Shown: piece after piece, positions 26,419 to 35,785 of the stretch
Layout: each line of letters opens with the position of its first letter
Position numbering within the stretch: position 1 is the stretch's first letter
NCBI RefSeq assembly: GCF_024721155.1
Contig: NZ_JAHVAP010000001.1
Span: forward strand, 434,001 to 498,000
Length of the DNA stretch: 64,000 nt
DNA from: Mucilaginibacter phenanthrenivorans
Lineage (GTDB): Bacteria > Bacteroidota > Bacteroidia > Sphingobacteriales > Sphingobacteriaceae
Reading direction: 5' to 3'
Made by a program: the position numbers and the translations under genes
The notes under the pieces: model-generated
What the model was told of the DNA's origin: nothing
Seen by the model: only the letters and a program-made list of their open reading frames with translations
Database searches by the model: none

Positions 26419-28290
26419 ATGAAACCGGTGTTCGTCGCAAAAAAGTTTGGCATTTTCCTGTCATTGTTGGTTCTCTTTTCAACAAATTCGTTGGCCCAAA
26501 AGCCTGTTGTTAGTTCAGGTGCCCAGTTACCTGTCCATAACTATCCGGTTAAAGACAGCCTTAATGTATTGCTTGGCAATGAGCAGCAGATCAAAACATT
26601 TGCCATACAACTGAGGAATGACCTGGCTTCCGATATTGCTAAATTCGATATACGTGATACCGCGGTTTTAAAATCTCATTACAGGGTATTAGGGGACCTG
26701 GCTTTTTACGATGGCGATCGCAAAAAGGCATTGGCGTATTATGATACTTTAAGATTGCTGGAGGTCAAACCCGCAGCTAAAGCCACCAGTGCCTTAGTGA
26801 AAAGATCGTTGATAGCGGCGGGCGACCCGGCGTCGGCTGCCTACATAGCCAATTTTAGAGCAATTTTTACACGTGCGGTAAATACCATTCCATATGTTAC
26901 AGCCGCATCATCATTGCAGCGAATCAGGCAGCAATATGCTAACATGACCGCCGCTGAATTCGTTAAAATTGCCGCGAGCGACCTGAACCCACCTATAGCT
27001 AACGGACCGCTTTCTGTAAAAAACATTGATTATGTGTTGTTCCTTTTTTATGAAATGCATGATTTTGATAAGGTGAGTACTGTGGTTACCGCTGTGATGG
27101 ACAGCGTTACGCATGTAAACGCGCGCAACCAGGTAAATATATGGCCCTCGCGTGATTTGGAACTGTTACCCGGAAAGCCCTATAAGCCTGTGATCATATC
27201 GGTATTTGATTTAGGTACCGACATTTCTCTTTTTAAAGACAGGCTATATACTAACCCAAAAGAAAAAATTGATGGATTGGATAACGACCATAACGGCTAT
27301 GTGGATGACCTTCATGGCGTGGCTTATGACGGTAAAGAAAATAAAGATCAGCACCTCCTAATGCCCTTATCAGCAGAAAAACAAAAACTATATCCAAGTG
27401 CCGTGCGGCTACTAAAGGGTAACGGCGAAGATGAAGCAGGTGTGGAAAGTGCTGACTACCATTATTATAAAGACGCCCTGGCAAAAGCAAATGTGGTGCA
27501 ACGCGACTCTATTTATGGCCTGATAAATTTTGTGGGCGACTACATCCACGGGACGCATGTAGCGGGTATTGCCATGCGTGGCAACCCTTATGCGCGTTTG
27601 CTTATCGTTAGGTTTACCGAAGATGTTGGATTTACTCCAAATGGGGGCTCACCTTCTGTTGAAACGGAACAGAAAGTGGCCAAAAACCTGAAGGACCTTG
27701 TAAAATATTGGAAAGCTGCAAAAGTGCGGGTGGTGACCATGAGCTGGGGTTATTTTGTAAGCGATTATCAAAACGATATAGCCAAATACAACCCAAAAAT
27801 GCCCGAGGAAGATCAGAAAGCCCTGGCAGTAAAGTTATGGACCATGCGTAAAAATGCGCTTTATGATGCGTTTAGTTCGGCCCCTGACATCCTGTTTGTT
27901 GCATCTAACGGTAACAAAAACTCCAATTCCAATATTGACCTGAGATACCCTGCGGCACTCGATATCCCCAATATGATAGGGGTAGGGTCGGTAAACAGCG
28001 CCGGCCTCGAAACTGATTTTACTGCTACCGGGAACAAGGTTGCCATACATGCAAATGGTTACCTGGTTGAAAGCTTTGCCCCGGGAGGAACAAAGGTTCT
28101 ATTGTCGGGCACATCAATGGCTACTCCATATATTGCAAATTTAGCAGCGAAGCTAATCGCTGTTAAGCCATCCCTCAAGCCGTCAGAAGTGATATCGCTT
28201 ATCAAAAAGGGAGCGGATGTTTCGGCAGATGGCCGGATTAAGCTTGTTAACCCAAAGCGATCTTTTGAATTACTGTCCGCTGCAAAATGA
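26419..28290 (+). CDS. Secreted S8 subtilase-type serine peptidase
   Basis: 623 residues with a signal peptide (FGIFLSLLVLFSTNSLAQ). A long pro-region of about 240 residues precedes the subtilisin fold. The probable triad is Asp264 in SVFDLGTD, His377 in YIHGTHVAG and Ser566 in LSGTSMATPY, with oxyanion Asn in FVASNGN. Between Asp and His sits an EF-hand-like segment, DGLDNDHNGYVDD, which probably binds calcium. It would degrade proteins outside the cell or in the periplasm. TAAATTTG at 26386-26393 is a likely -7 box. The gene is followed by a degenerate intergenic repeat. Confidence 0.9.
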   Translation: MKPVFVAKKFGIFLSLLVLFSTNSLAQKPVVSSGAQLPVHNYPVKDSLNVLLGNEQQIKTFAIQLRNDLASDIAKFDIRDTAVLKSHYRVLGDLAFYDGDRKKALAYYDTLRLLEVKPAAKATSALVKRSLIAAGDPASAAYIANFRAIFTRAVNTIPYVTAASSLQRIRQQYANMTAAEFVKIAASDLNPPIANGPLSVKNIDYVLFLFYEMHDFDKVSTVVTAVMDSVTHVNARNQVNIWPSRDLELLPGKPYKPVIISVFDLGTDISLFKDRLYTNPKEKIDGLDNDHNGYVDDLHGVAYDGKENKDQHLLMPLSAEKQKLYPSAVRLLKGNGEDEAGVESADYHYYKDALAKANVVQRDSIYGLINFVGDYIHGTHVAGIAMRGNPYARLLIVRFTEDVGFTPNGGSPSVETEQKVAKNLKDLVKYWKAAKVRVVTMSWGYFVSDYQNDIAKYNPKMPEEDQKALAVKLWTMRKNALYDAFSSAPDILFVASNGNKNSNSNIDLRYPAALDIPNMIGVGSVNSAGLETDFTATGNKVAIHANGYLVESFAPGGTKVLLSGTSMATPYIANLAAKLIAVKPSLKPSEVISLIKKGADVSADGRIKLVNPKRSFELLSAAK

Positions 28291-28329
28291 ACGTAAACGC
28301 GCTGTCCGTGGCTTTTCAATTACGGACTA

Positions 28330-28400
28330 ATATGACAGGCTAACTGTCTGCGGGGCACGAGATCTTCACCTCTTTAGGCAGGCATGGCATTTTCACGCTA
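28330..28400. repeat. Interspersed 65-nt repeat, copy 3
   Basis: A degenerate copy with TAACTGTCTGCGGGGCACGA, TTCACCTCTTTAGGCAGGC and GGCATTTTCACGC in the family order. It lies between the convergent S8 protease and TlpA genes. Confidence 0.5.
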
Positions 28401-28446
28401 AAGGGGGGATCAATTCGATCCCACATCCGGATACAATTACGATAAG

Positions 28447-29985
28447 CTATTTTGCGCCCAACGTTTGTACCAACTGGTTATATAAGGCGTCATCATCATC
28501 TGGTCTTTTTGCATTATTAACCAATATGTTCCCTGATTTATCAATAATGAAATAATGCGGATAAGCTTGTTTACTATCGATAATCCCGAGTTCGTTCCAT
28601 AGTGGAGCAATCTGGTCAGCCGTTCGGCGCACATGTTCGCCGGTAAGATTGTTAATAAATATGAAATCGCGCCACGCTTCATCATCCTTGTCCTCATCCC
28701 TTGCTATATATAAAAACACGATATCTTTTCCTTTTAACCGATCTTTCAAGGCCGGTTCAAAAACCATATCTTCAATACAATGTGGGCACCATGTGCCCCA
28801 CATGTCTATAAAAACAACCTTACCTTTATATGGCGCCAAAAGCGTTTTTAATGAAGATATATTCTTATAATCCGGTCTGATCTTAATATTCAGGTTGTTT
28901 GCGTATTGATCTCTTGCTACCATTAACGGGGCAAACATTCTTTCTGATGCCGTTATATATCGCCTGTTAGTGCAATTAGCTTTGATGAAAAGCAGTAGTT
29001 TAGCAGCCGACTGTAATTGCCCTGACATACAAAAATTAAACAGTAAATTAGTTAAATGCTTTTCCCAGGCATATGGGGGCATAATAGTTTTCATACGTGT
29101 AGAAAAAAGATAGACTTCATTGGTTCTGTCCGGATCATTTTCGAGATCCTTATAACTTACTCCTGTATTGATTGTAAATATACTATCTGCATGTTCTTTA
29201 TTCTTATCTGTACGATAATCGTAAACTGTTTTCCATAATTTATACCTGAAATAGCTATCTAAATACAAATTAGCACTTGTGCTTATATTCAACTCATCTT
29301 TTGTTGGTATTTTAAAATCTGACAAAACCGCATCTATGAAATGAGTATTAAAACTAATACGATTTTTACGGTTGTTCAATAAATTGCCTATGTTCTGAGA
29401 TACTGCATTAGCATAAAAATATTTTACTTCCGTAGCAATTGCTTTTTTTAAACTTAGGGGCAAAGCTGCCTGATAAACCAATTGTTGGATACTGTCAAGA
29501 CTGTGCATGATCATTGGACGCTTAATATTGATAACAGAATCTACCGACCAGTTTGCATAAGAGTTTTTTGATTTTAACTCCTTTATAAATGAAAGATTAC
29601 GCTCATCTTCCAATTTTAGCTTTTTCATCAAGTCATTTTCTGTTTTAGCTTTTCCCCGAAAGGTGAACATTTGCCGGGGCTTATCCACATTGATATTAAC
29701 ACGCAATGGCCTGCCCGGGCTTAATAGCAAACATTGTTTACCTTCTTTATAAGTCAGTATTATAAATTTCTCAGTATGGTAAGGAAAAGAAATATGGAAG
29801 CTACCGGTTCTGTCAGGTTTTAAATAAACTGATTTTTTTTTCCAATACTCCCCGTCATATGGCACATTTACCTCAATGGAGTTATGCTTTGCTGCTCCAT
29901 TAACAGTCCCGGTAAGTGTTAATTGTTGGCCTGCGCTTACTTTTGCACAAATGAGCAGTAATAAAATAAGTTGTATTTTTTTCAT
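28447..29985 (-). CDS. TlpA-type thioredoxin-fold protein with long N-terminal domain
   Basis: 512 residues, exported (MKKIQLILLLLICAKVSAGQ). Residues ~20-370 form a beta-rich, then helical, region of the kind found in front of Bacteroidota TlpA proteins (LTLTGTVNGAAKHNSIEVNVPYDGEYWKKKSVYL). From ~375 there is a thioredoxin fold with WGTWCPHCIED (CPHC near residue 400), ending YFIIDKSGNILVNNAKRP. It probably reduces or isomerises disulfides in the periplasm; its partner is unknown. The CPHC motif is closer to DsbA than to the CGPC of the second TlpA protein in this window. It is AT-rich. Confidence 0.85.
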   Translation of the reverse strand: MKKIQLILLLLICAKVSAGQQLTLTGTVNGAAKHNSIEVNVPYDGEYWKKKSVYLKPDRTGSFHISFPYHTEKFIILTYKEGKQCLLLSPGRPLRVNINVDKPRQMFTFRGKAKTENDLMKKLKLEDERNLSFIKELKSKNSYANWSVDSVINIKRPMIMHSLDSIQQLVYQAALPLSLKKAIATEVKYFYANAVSQNIGNLLNNRKNRISFNTHFIDAVLSDFKIPTKDELNISTSANLYLDSYFRYKLWKTVYDYRTDKNKEHADSIFTINTGVSYKDLENDPDRTNEVYLFSTRMKTIMPPYAWEKHLTNLLFNFCMSGQLQSAAKLLLFIKANCTNRRYITASERMFAPLMVARDQYANNLNIKIRPDYKNISSLKTLLAPYKGKVVFIDMWGTWCPHCIEDMVFEPALKDRLKGKDIVFLYIARDEDKDDEAWRDFIFINNLTGEHVRRTADQIAPLWNELGIIDSKQAYPHYFIIDKSGNILVNNAKRPDDDDALYNQLVQTLGAK

Positions 29986-30100
29986 GTCAGTATAATTTAA
30001 TTATAGTTGTAAAGCCGAATATGATTAGGCATAGCAATTCATAGCAGAGAGCATAATTGCGCCTGTTAATTTAAATTTTGATTAGTCGTTTTGTCTTGTG

Positions 30101-30454
30101 TTAGGTAAAGCGGTATTCATCGGACTTTGAGAAAAGCTTAAGAATAGAATTTAATTGGGTAAGAATTAAGAATACATAACTTAAGCGACACACAAGTAAT
30201 ATAGTATCTGAGGGAATACCAACAATACTTGTCTTTGGTAAGGATAAAAAGTACGTTGTTGCAAATCCAAAACCTGTCCCCATGATGAAAAAGAGTAGTG
30301 CGAGCTTCTTGTATTTTGACGTGGCGCTTTTTAAGATATTTTCTTTATGAATCCTGGACATTGTTCTTTCTTCAAAGTCGCTGAAAGGCATTGCCAGGCG
30401 GCTTTTTTTCATCATTTCAGAAAACGATTGATCTTTTGGAAGCTGATTTGACAT
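30101..30454 (-). CDS. Small membrane protein downstream of an ECF sigma factor
   Basis: 117 residues. A soluble N-terminal half (MMKKSRLAMPFSDFEERTMSRIHKENILKS) is followed by two hydrophobic helices at about 48-68 and 80-100. It lies 10 nt after the sigma gene, the usual place for an anti-sigma factor, and the cytosolic N-terminal helices could bind sigma. There is no zinc-binding HxxxCxxC motif, so it is not a classic ZAS protein. Anti-sigma activity is inferred from position. Confidence 0.7.
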   Translation of the reverse strand: MSNQLPKDQSFSEMMKKSRLAMPFSDFEERTMSRIHKENILKSATSKYKKLALLFFIMGTGFGFATTYFLSLPKTSIVGIPSDTILLVCRLSYVFLILTQLNSILKLFSKSDEYRFT

Positions 30455-30464
30455 GAGAAAATAT

Positions 30465-31007
30465 TTAGTGGTTTAATTTTATTAATTTATTTAATGCATT
30501 TAACATGCTTTTACGGGCCCGATGCAAAATGACCTTTGTGTTCGATTCGCTCCATCCGGTAATTTCACACACATCTTTTATACTTTCCTCTTCCAGGTAA
30601 AAAAGCCTTAGTACCACGCTTTCACGATCAGGAAGCATTTTTAGCGCTTCGTTAATAGTATGTATTTGTTCATCTTTATCAAGCGCTAACAGGAAGCTTT
30701 CATCCACAATTTCTTCATTATAGTCCGGTTGAAACTCTAAAAATTCCCTTTTGATTTTCTTTCTCCGCTGAAAAGCTTCGTTTAAAACAATACGATAAAA
30801 CCAGGTACGAAAACTTGATTTAGAATTGAACGACTTAATTCCATTGAAAGCTTTTATAAATGACTCCTGAACAACTTCTTCTGCTATAAATTCGTCTTTA
30901 AGGATGGAAACAGATAGAGAAAAAGCCATGTCTTTATACTTTTTTAGAAAATACCTGAAAGCTTCTATATCGCCCTGACAAACTTTTTCCACGTAAACGT
31001 CATCCAT
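30465..31007 (-). CDS. ECF-type RNA polymerase sigma factor
   Basis: 180 residues with region 2 (FRYFLKKYKDMAFSLSVSILKDEFIAEEVVQESFIKAFNGIKSFNSKSSFRTWFYRIVLNEAFQRRKK) and region 4 (LPDRESVVLRLFYLEEESIKDVCEITGWSESNTKVILHRARKSMLN). The family directs RNA polymerase to stress or envelope regulons. It lies in a three-gene operon, with the DUF6249-like gene 6 nt upstream and the small membrane protein 10 nt downstream. Confidence 0.93.
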   Translation of the reverse strand: MDDVYVEKVCQGDIEAFRYFLKKYKDMAFSLSVSILKDEFIAEEVVQESFIKAFNGIKSFNSKSSFRTWFYRIVLNEAFQRRKKIKREFLEFQPDYNEEIVDESFLLALDKDEQIHTINEALKMLPDRESVVLRLFYLEEESIKDVCEITGWSESNTKVILHRARKSMLNALNKLIKLNH

Positions 31008-31013
31008 GGATAA

Positions 31014-31355
31014 TTACTTTTTTGTTGAAGATAAACGGTTAGCGATAACTAAGGCTGTTCCACCGCATAATCCCAATATACTCATTGGGGTTGCATTGGA
31101 AATACCTAAGGAATGAAATTCAACAAGAATGGATATAATAGCCAACCCAATACTTAGGCCTATTATTACAATTCCCAATTTAAACATGGCTGACTTTATT
31201 CCGCCGTTCTTATTTAATTCTTCATTAGGATTCATACCTTTTTCAATCATCATAAGTCGTTCCTGATGCCTTGCCTTATGCGTGAAATACCAGGCCAGAA
31301 AAATGCAAATGCCGAAGGTTATCGTTATTAGTCCCCAAATTATTGTGTTTTCCAT
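31014..31355 (-). CDS. DUF6249-like membrane protein
   Basis: 113 residues. One N-terminal helix (WGLITITFGICIFLAWYFT), a basic cytosolic stretch with KARHQERLMMIEKGMNPNE, then two more helices (about 54-78 and 88-106). The ERLxxIEKGxxP segment is typical of DUF6249 proteins that precede ECF sigma genes in Bacteroidota. It is first in the sigma operon. The role is unknown, possibly a membrane sensor of the sigma system. Confidence 0.75.
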   Translation of the reverse strand: MENTIIWGLITITFGICIFLAWYFTHKARHQERLMMIEKGMNPNEELNKNGGIKSAMFKLGIVIIGLSIGLAIISILVEFHSLGISNATPMSILGLCGGTALVIANRLSSTKK

Positions 31356-31461
31356 AATCTTTAGTTGTCGTTTGTACTCATTGGATTATTTCCTTTATAA
31401 AAAGGTTACAAAATTTTGAAGAACCCGCCCGCCCGGGCATTTTGCCCGGACATATAAAAAT

Positions 31462-31612
31462 TTAAGCATTCCGCTTACAAGAGGCATTCTGCAAAGTAGG
31501 GAAATAGCTGCATAGTTATTGCCATGTAACGGGAAGCCTCAACGATGAATCTGCTTCGGCACGCTAACAGTAGCGGACTGGATGATGGAGCAGCATTCTC
31601 GCGCCAAAGGGG
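31462..31612. repeat. Composite intergenic repeat, copy B
   Basis: Related to 26142-26275, with AAGCATTCCGCTTACAA, GGGAAATAGCTGC and GCGGACTGGATGATGG in the same order. It ends in a short piece of the 65-nt repeat (GCATTCTCGCGCC). It stops about 6 nt before the operator of fusion paralog 2. The open frame here (from 31545) is repeat sequence read in frame with the gene, not coding. Confidence 0.6.
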
Positions 31613-31617
31613 ATTAA

Positions 31618-31651
31618 AACCGGACATTACGTTGTTCGCTTTTAATACAAT
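31618..31651 (+). promoter_or_regulatory. Conserved fusion-gene operator, copy 2
   Basis: AACCGGAC (31618-31625), 8 nt, GTTCGCTT (31634-31641), 2 nt, AATACAAT (31644-31651). It has one mismatch in each half-site compared with copy 1 but identical spacing. The right half-site ends exactly 90 nt before TTG 31731. Confidence 0.7.
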
Positions 31652-31730
31652 ATGGATTTTGAATTATTGGTCAACTGTCTGTATATTAAATTGTTATATT
31701 TTTGGAACGTTAGTTGATCTTTTGCACCAA

Positions 31731-34700
31731 TTGAAAACCTATACGTTTCATATTAACCTTTATGACATTGCGTTTTTCGGAACGCTGTTTATCGCGTTTA
31801 CATTTGCGTTTCTTTTATGGTTTGCCAGGAAGTCGAATCAAACAGCAAACCGTTTTTTGGCGATTACTATTGCTATAGCAATAATATGGATAGGCCAGAC
31901 TGTGGCGACAGATATTAAACTCTTCAGATATAATTCGATTTGGGGCCTGTTGCCGTTGCATTATTCACTGGCGATAGGCCCGCTGCTTTATTTTTATGTA
32001 CAGCAAATAATTTACCCTGAATATAAGTTCAGGCGCCAGGATTCGCTGCATTTCGTGCCCTTGTTGCTGGAATTGAGCTTTTACTTTTTACAGGCGCAGG
32101 AAGCTGTGAGGGCCGGAGTTGTAAGTGACAAATTATTCTTTTTTCAATTATCAATCGCAGGCCTGCACCTTTTGGCATTTATTTCGGTCATTTTGTATCT
32201 ATACCGATGTGGCATTTTGATCCGAAGTTTTTACAAGAAAATAAAATTTAATGGCGGCGACCGGTACCGGCACGAACTTCAATGGCTTCAAAACCTGTTG
32301 TCGGGTTTTGGGCTGATATGGCTATTGTGGATCCCTTTTACTGTTGTCGACTATTGCTTTTACGATCATAAATTAAGCGCTCAAGCCTATTATCCCATTT
32401 ATTTTCTTTTAATGTGGATGTTGATCTATATGGCAGCTAAGGTATTTTTAAGGCCAGAAATTGGCGTTCAGCAAAATGCTCCTTTAATCTTGGCGCCTTT
32501 ACCGACGACAGATCTTAAACAAAAAGGAATTTGGCTAAAAAGAATTGTTGAGGAGAACTGCCACTACCAGGACCCTGAATTAAGTTTAAGTTCTCTTGCG
32601 GAAAAGTTGGGCATTACCGCACATGAACTATCGCGGATTCTCAACCAGGCGCTGAAAAAAAGTTTCAATGATTTCATCAATGAATACCGTGTTCGGGCGG
32701 CGGCCCGTAAAATGCAGGACCCAGCCTACGATCATATCACCCTTCTCGGAATTGGTTTTGAATCCGGGTTCAATTCACAAAGCAGCTTTCATCGCATTTT
32801 TAAGCGGACAACCGGCAAAACGCCCCTGGAATATAAAAACCACCTTGAAAAAGTACTCCCATCTTATAACCTGGGAGTCAGGAACCAACTTGCGCCGTTA
32901 ATTTTGAGTCATGATCCGCTACCTAAGTGGTCTGCTGACAAATTAAATCGCAACTATATGTTTGAAAATTATTTCAAAGCCGCCTGGCGGAATTTAAAAA
33001 AGAACAAGGTGTATAGCGCCTTAAACATTGCAGGTTTGGCAATAGGCATAGTAAGTGCTGCGCTGATTTTTTTGTGGGTTGAAGATGAAATGAATTTCAA
33101 TCACAATTTCGCAAAGCGTGATTACCTGTATCATGTTATGCAAAATGAAAAAAGCGATGCAGGAATAAGTACCAACGGATCTACGCCGGGGCCACTCGCT
33201 GCAGCCTTAAAGGCGGATATCCCCGGTATTGTTAATAGCGGGCGTCTCAGCTGGCCAATGGATGAACTTGTGGTGTTGGGTGAAAAAGCCATTAAGGAAA
33301 ACGGTATGTATGCCGATCCTTCTGTGCTTTCCATGTATGCGCTAACCTTCGTCTACGGTGATCGTACTACGGCGTTAAATAACCCTGATGATGTGGTGAT
33401 CAGTGGAACAATGTCACAAAAGTTTTTTGGCAATGATAACCCGGTTGGAAAAACCATCAAAATGAATGCTAAAGGTGCATATAGTGTTGACGGCCTTTAT
33501 AAGGTGACCGGCGTATATAAAGATCTGCCTGCAAACTGTTACTATCATTTTCAATGGCTTGCTCCATACACCACATGGGAAAATGCAAATACATGGTTAA
33601 AGCCCTGGAACAATAACCTTACCGAAACTATTGTTGAACTTTCGCCACGGGCAAATCCGGCATCGATCAATAAAAAATTAAAAAACTATTTAGCTACTAA
33701 AGTAGCCAAATCAACCAATCAGTGCTTTTTGTTTAGTATGAACGACTGGCACCTGCGAGGCAACTTTGTGAATGGCCGGCAGGACGGAGGCAGTATAAGG
33801 TACGTCAGGCTTTTTTCAATAATCGCGGCCATCGTTCTGCTTATAGCCTGCATCAATTTTATGAACCTTTCTACTGCACGTTCAGAGCAACGCGGTAAGG
33901 AAGTCGGTGTGCTCAAAGTGATGGGCGCGAACAAAATGAGCCTGGTGGGTAAGTTTATCAGCGAATCCCTGCTGATGTCATTTATCGCCATAGTAATGGG
34001 GGTGGGGCTGCTTTATATCTTATTACCTTTTTACAATAACCTTGTACAAAAACAATTATCGATAGACTTATTTAACACCACGCATCTCATGAGCCTGCTG
34101 GGTATCGGTATTATTGCAGGGATAGTTGCCGGTTTTTATCCCGCCTTTTACTTATCATCATTTAACCCGGTAAGCGTTTTAAAGGGGATCAGGATAAAAA
34201 ACGCTGCAAGTGTTGTTTTTATCCGGAAGGGCCTTGTGATCATACAATTTGCTTCATCGGTTATTTTAATCATCAGTACTATTGTAGTTTACAAACAGGT
34301 TCAGCACATCAAGGAAAGGGATTTGGGTTATAGTAAGAATAATCTTATCTACCTGGACATGCAGGGGAACATGAAGAAAAACTTCAGCGTCATAAAAAAC
34401 AGTCTTATTGCAACCGGGTATATTGAAAATGCAGCCACGAGCTTACATGATGCTTTGCATGTGTATAGTTTTGGCGATGGCTTTAGCTGGCAGGGCAAAA
34501 ATCCAAATGCTAAACTGGCGATCCATTCCAACGTTGTTAGTGCGGAATATCTAAAAACCATGCATATGCAATTGATAGAAGGGCGGGATTTTTACACTGG
34601 TTTTACGGACAGTACAAGTGTGATTGTAAACGAAAGTATGGCCAGGTTGATGGGTAAGGAAGGTAAGCTGGGAAGCCTGATTACCACGGGCCGGTACAAA

Positions 34701-35330
34701 CTAACCATCGTTGGCATAATTAAGGATTTTATTTATAACGATATATACGGAAATGGCGCGCCTTTAGTCATATTTAACGGCAATTATTCAGCTACCGTTA
34801 TGGCTATCCGCTTTAAATCCAACGTGCCCTTATCTCAGGCGTTAGAAAAAACCCGTGATGTAATGACCAGGGAAAACCCCGGCTTTCCTTTTGAGTACAG
34901 ATTTGCCGACAAAGATTTTAATGACCTGTTTTCTTCCGAAACGCTTATCGGCAACCTTGCGGGATTATTTGCTATGCTCGCCATTTTTATTTCATGCCTT
35001 GGTTTGTTTGGATTGGCTGCCTATACGGCAGAACGCCGTACAAAGGAAATTGGGATCAGGAAGGTGCTCGGCGCATCAGTTGCCACGCTAACCCGTTTGG
35101 TGGCCAGGGAATTCCTGCAATTGGTGACAGTTTCATGTGTTATTGCATTCCCTGCAGCATGGTGGTTGATGCACAATTGGTTGCAGAATTATACCTACCG
35201 CACAACAATACAATATTGGATGTTCGCCATCGCCGGATTTTCTGCATTATTCATTGCGTTAATTACGGTAAGCTACCAGGCAATCAAGGCGGCAATAGCC
35301 AACCCGGTGAAAACGCTCCGCTCTGAGTAG
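31731..35330 (+). CDS. AraC-type membrane regulator fused to MacB/FtsX ABC permease (paralog 2)
   Basis: A 1199-residue chain with the same plan as the genes at 7173 and 49669. It has an N-terminal multi-helix region starting KTYTFHINLYDIAFFG, an AraC HTH domain (DPELSLSSLAEKLGITAHELSRILN, with FINEYRVRAAARKMQDPAYDHITLLGIGFESGFNSQSSFHRIFK), a linker of about 40 residues, and a permease of 790 residues from ATG 32958 (codon 410), ending ANPVKTLRSE. The permease has the usual MacB/FtsX marks (RSEQRGKEVGVLKVMGA and AERRTKEIGIRKVLGA coupling loops). The upstream open frame back to 31545 overlaps a repeat and the operator, so TTG 31731 is taken as start. No ATPase is adjacent. Confidence 0.85.
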   Translation: MKTYTFHINLYDIAFFGTLFIAFTFAFLLWFARKSNQTANRFLAITIAIAIIWIGQTVATDIKLFRYNSIWGLLPLHYSLAIGPLLYFYVQQIIYPEYKFRRQDSLHFVPLLLELSFYFLQAQEAVRAGVVSDKLFFFQLSIAGLHLLAFISVILYLYRCGILIRSFYKKIKFNGGDRYRHELQWLQNLLSGFGLIWLLWIPFTVVDYCFYDHKLSAQAYYPIYFLLMWMLIYMAAKVFLRPEIGVQQNAPLILAPLPTTDLKQKGIWLKRIVEENCHYQDPELSLSSLAEKLGITAHELSRILNQALKKSFNDFINEYRVRAAARKMQDPAYDHITLLGIGFESGFNSQSSFHRIFKRTTGKTPLEYKNHLEKVLPSYNLGVRNQLAPLILSHDPLPKWSADKLNRNYMFENYFKAAWRNLKKNKVYSALNIAGLAIGIVSAALIFLWVEDEMNFNHNFAKRDYLYHVMQNEKSDAGISTNGSTPGPLAAALKADIPGIVNSGRLSWPMDELVVLGEKAIKENGMYADPSVLSMYALTFVYGDRTTALNNPDDVVISGTMSQKFFGNDNPVGKTIKMNAKGAYSVDGLYKVTGVYKDLPANCYYHFQWLAPYTTWENANTWLKPWNNNLTETIVELSPRANPASINKKLKNYLATKVAKSTNQCFLFSMNDWHLRGNFVNGRQDGGSIRYVRLFSIIAAIVLLIACINFMNLSTARSEQRGKEVGVLKVMGANKMSLVGKFISESLLMSFIAIVMGVGLLYILLPFYNNLVQKQLSIDLFNTTHLMSLLGIGIIAGIVAGFYPAFYLSSFNPVSVLKGIRIKNAASVVFIRKGLVIIQFASSVILIISTIVVYKQVQHIKERDLGYSKNNLIYLDMQGNMKKNFSVIKNSLIATGYIENAATSLHDALHVYSFGDGFSWQGKNPNAKLAIHSNVVSAEYLKTMHMQLIEGRDFYTGFTDSTSVIVNESMARLMGKEGKLGSLITTGRYKLTIVGIIKDFIYNDIYGNGAPLVIFNGNYSATVMAIRFKSNVPLSQALEKTRDVMTRENPGFPFEYRFADKDFNDLFSSETLIGNLAGLFAMLAIFISCLGLFGLAAYTAERRTKEIGIRKVLGASVATLTRLVAREFLQLVTVSCVIAFPAAWWLMHNWLQNYTYRTTIQYWMFAIAGFSALFIALITVSYQAIKAAIANPVKTLRSE

Positions 35331-35785
35331 GCCTGTATTATCTATTTAAAGGAGAGTTTAGTAATCATCCCTCTCCTGGTGCAGGTATCCGGGCAGGCAA
35401 AAGAGGTGGGCTCGTGCTCCGCCAGCTAAGTAACCACCATTCACGCGGCGGTATCCACGCCAAAAGCATTCTCGATAATTGATTGTCCTATGTACGGGTT
35501 GCTTCGTTCCTCGCATGACGCCGTGGTAGTTTCGCGGTTATAGCTTGGTGACCAAACAGCGGGCCACAAGCGACGCTTGAACCGGCGGAGCGTTACCAAT
35601 GGTCTTATTGGCCCCGTCTGACTTCATTTTGTAAAGTGTTTAACTTTATATCTAAGTCAGTAAGTAGCGATCGCATTAACCCGGTTACCGACTTAGCGCA
35701 ATACTTACACATCACCGCTTTTAAACAAAAAATATTGACCGATGATATTTTATTTGATCTATCTTAACACCTTTGTTTGCAATTC
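35331..35785. repeat. Repeat-filled gap
   Basis: A 455-bp gap with no gene. It holds a weak copy of the 65-nt repeat (about 35405-35470, ending AAAAGCATTCTCG), a degenerate copy of the GTCATTGCGAGGAACGAAG element on the reverse strand (35481-35520, with GATTGTCCTA and GGTTGCTTCGTTCCTCGC) and a REP-like palindrome (35568-35592, CGACGCTTGAACCGGCGG). The last 150 bp is AT-rich and probably holds the promoter of the next gene. Confidence 0.6.

Noticed and set aside
31545..31730. N-terminal extension of fusion 2
   Set aside because: It lies in repeat sequence and over the operator, and has no match in the other two paralogs.
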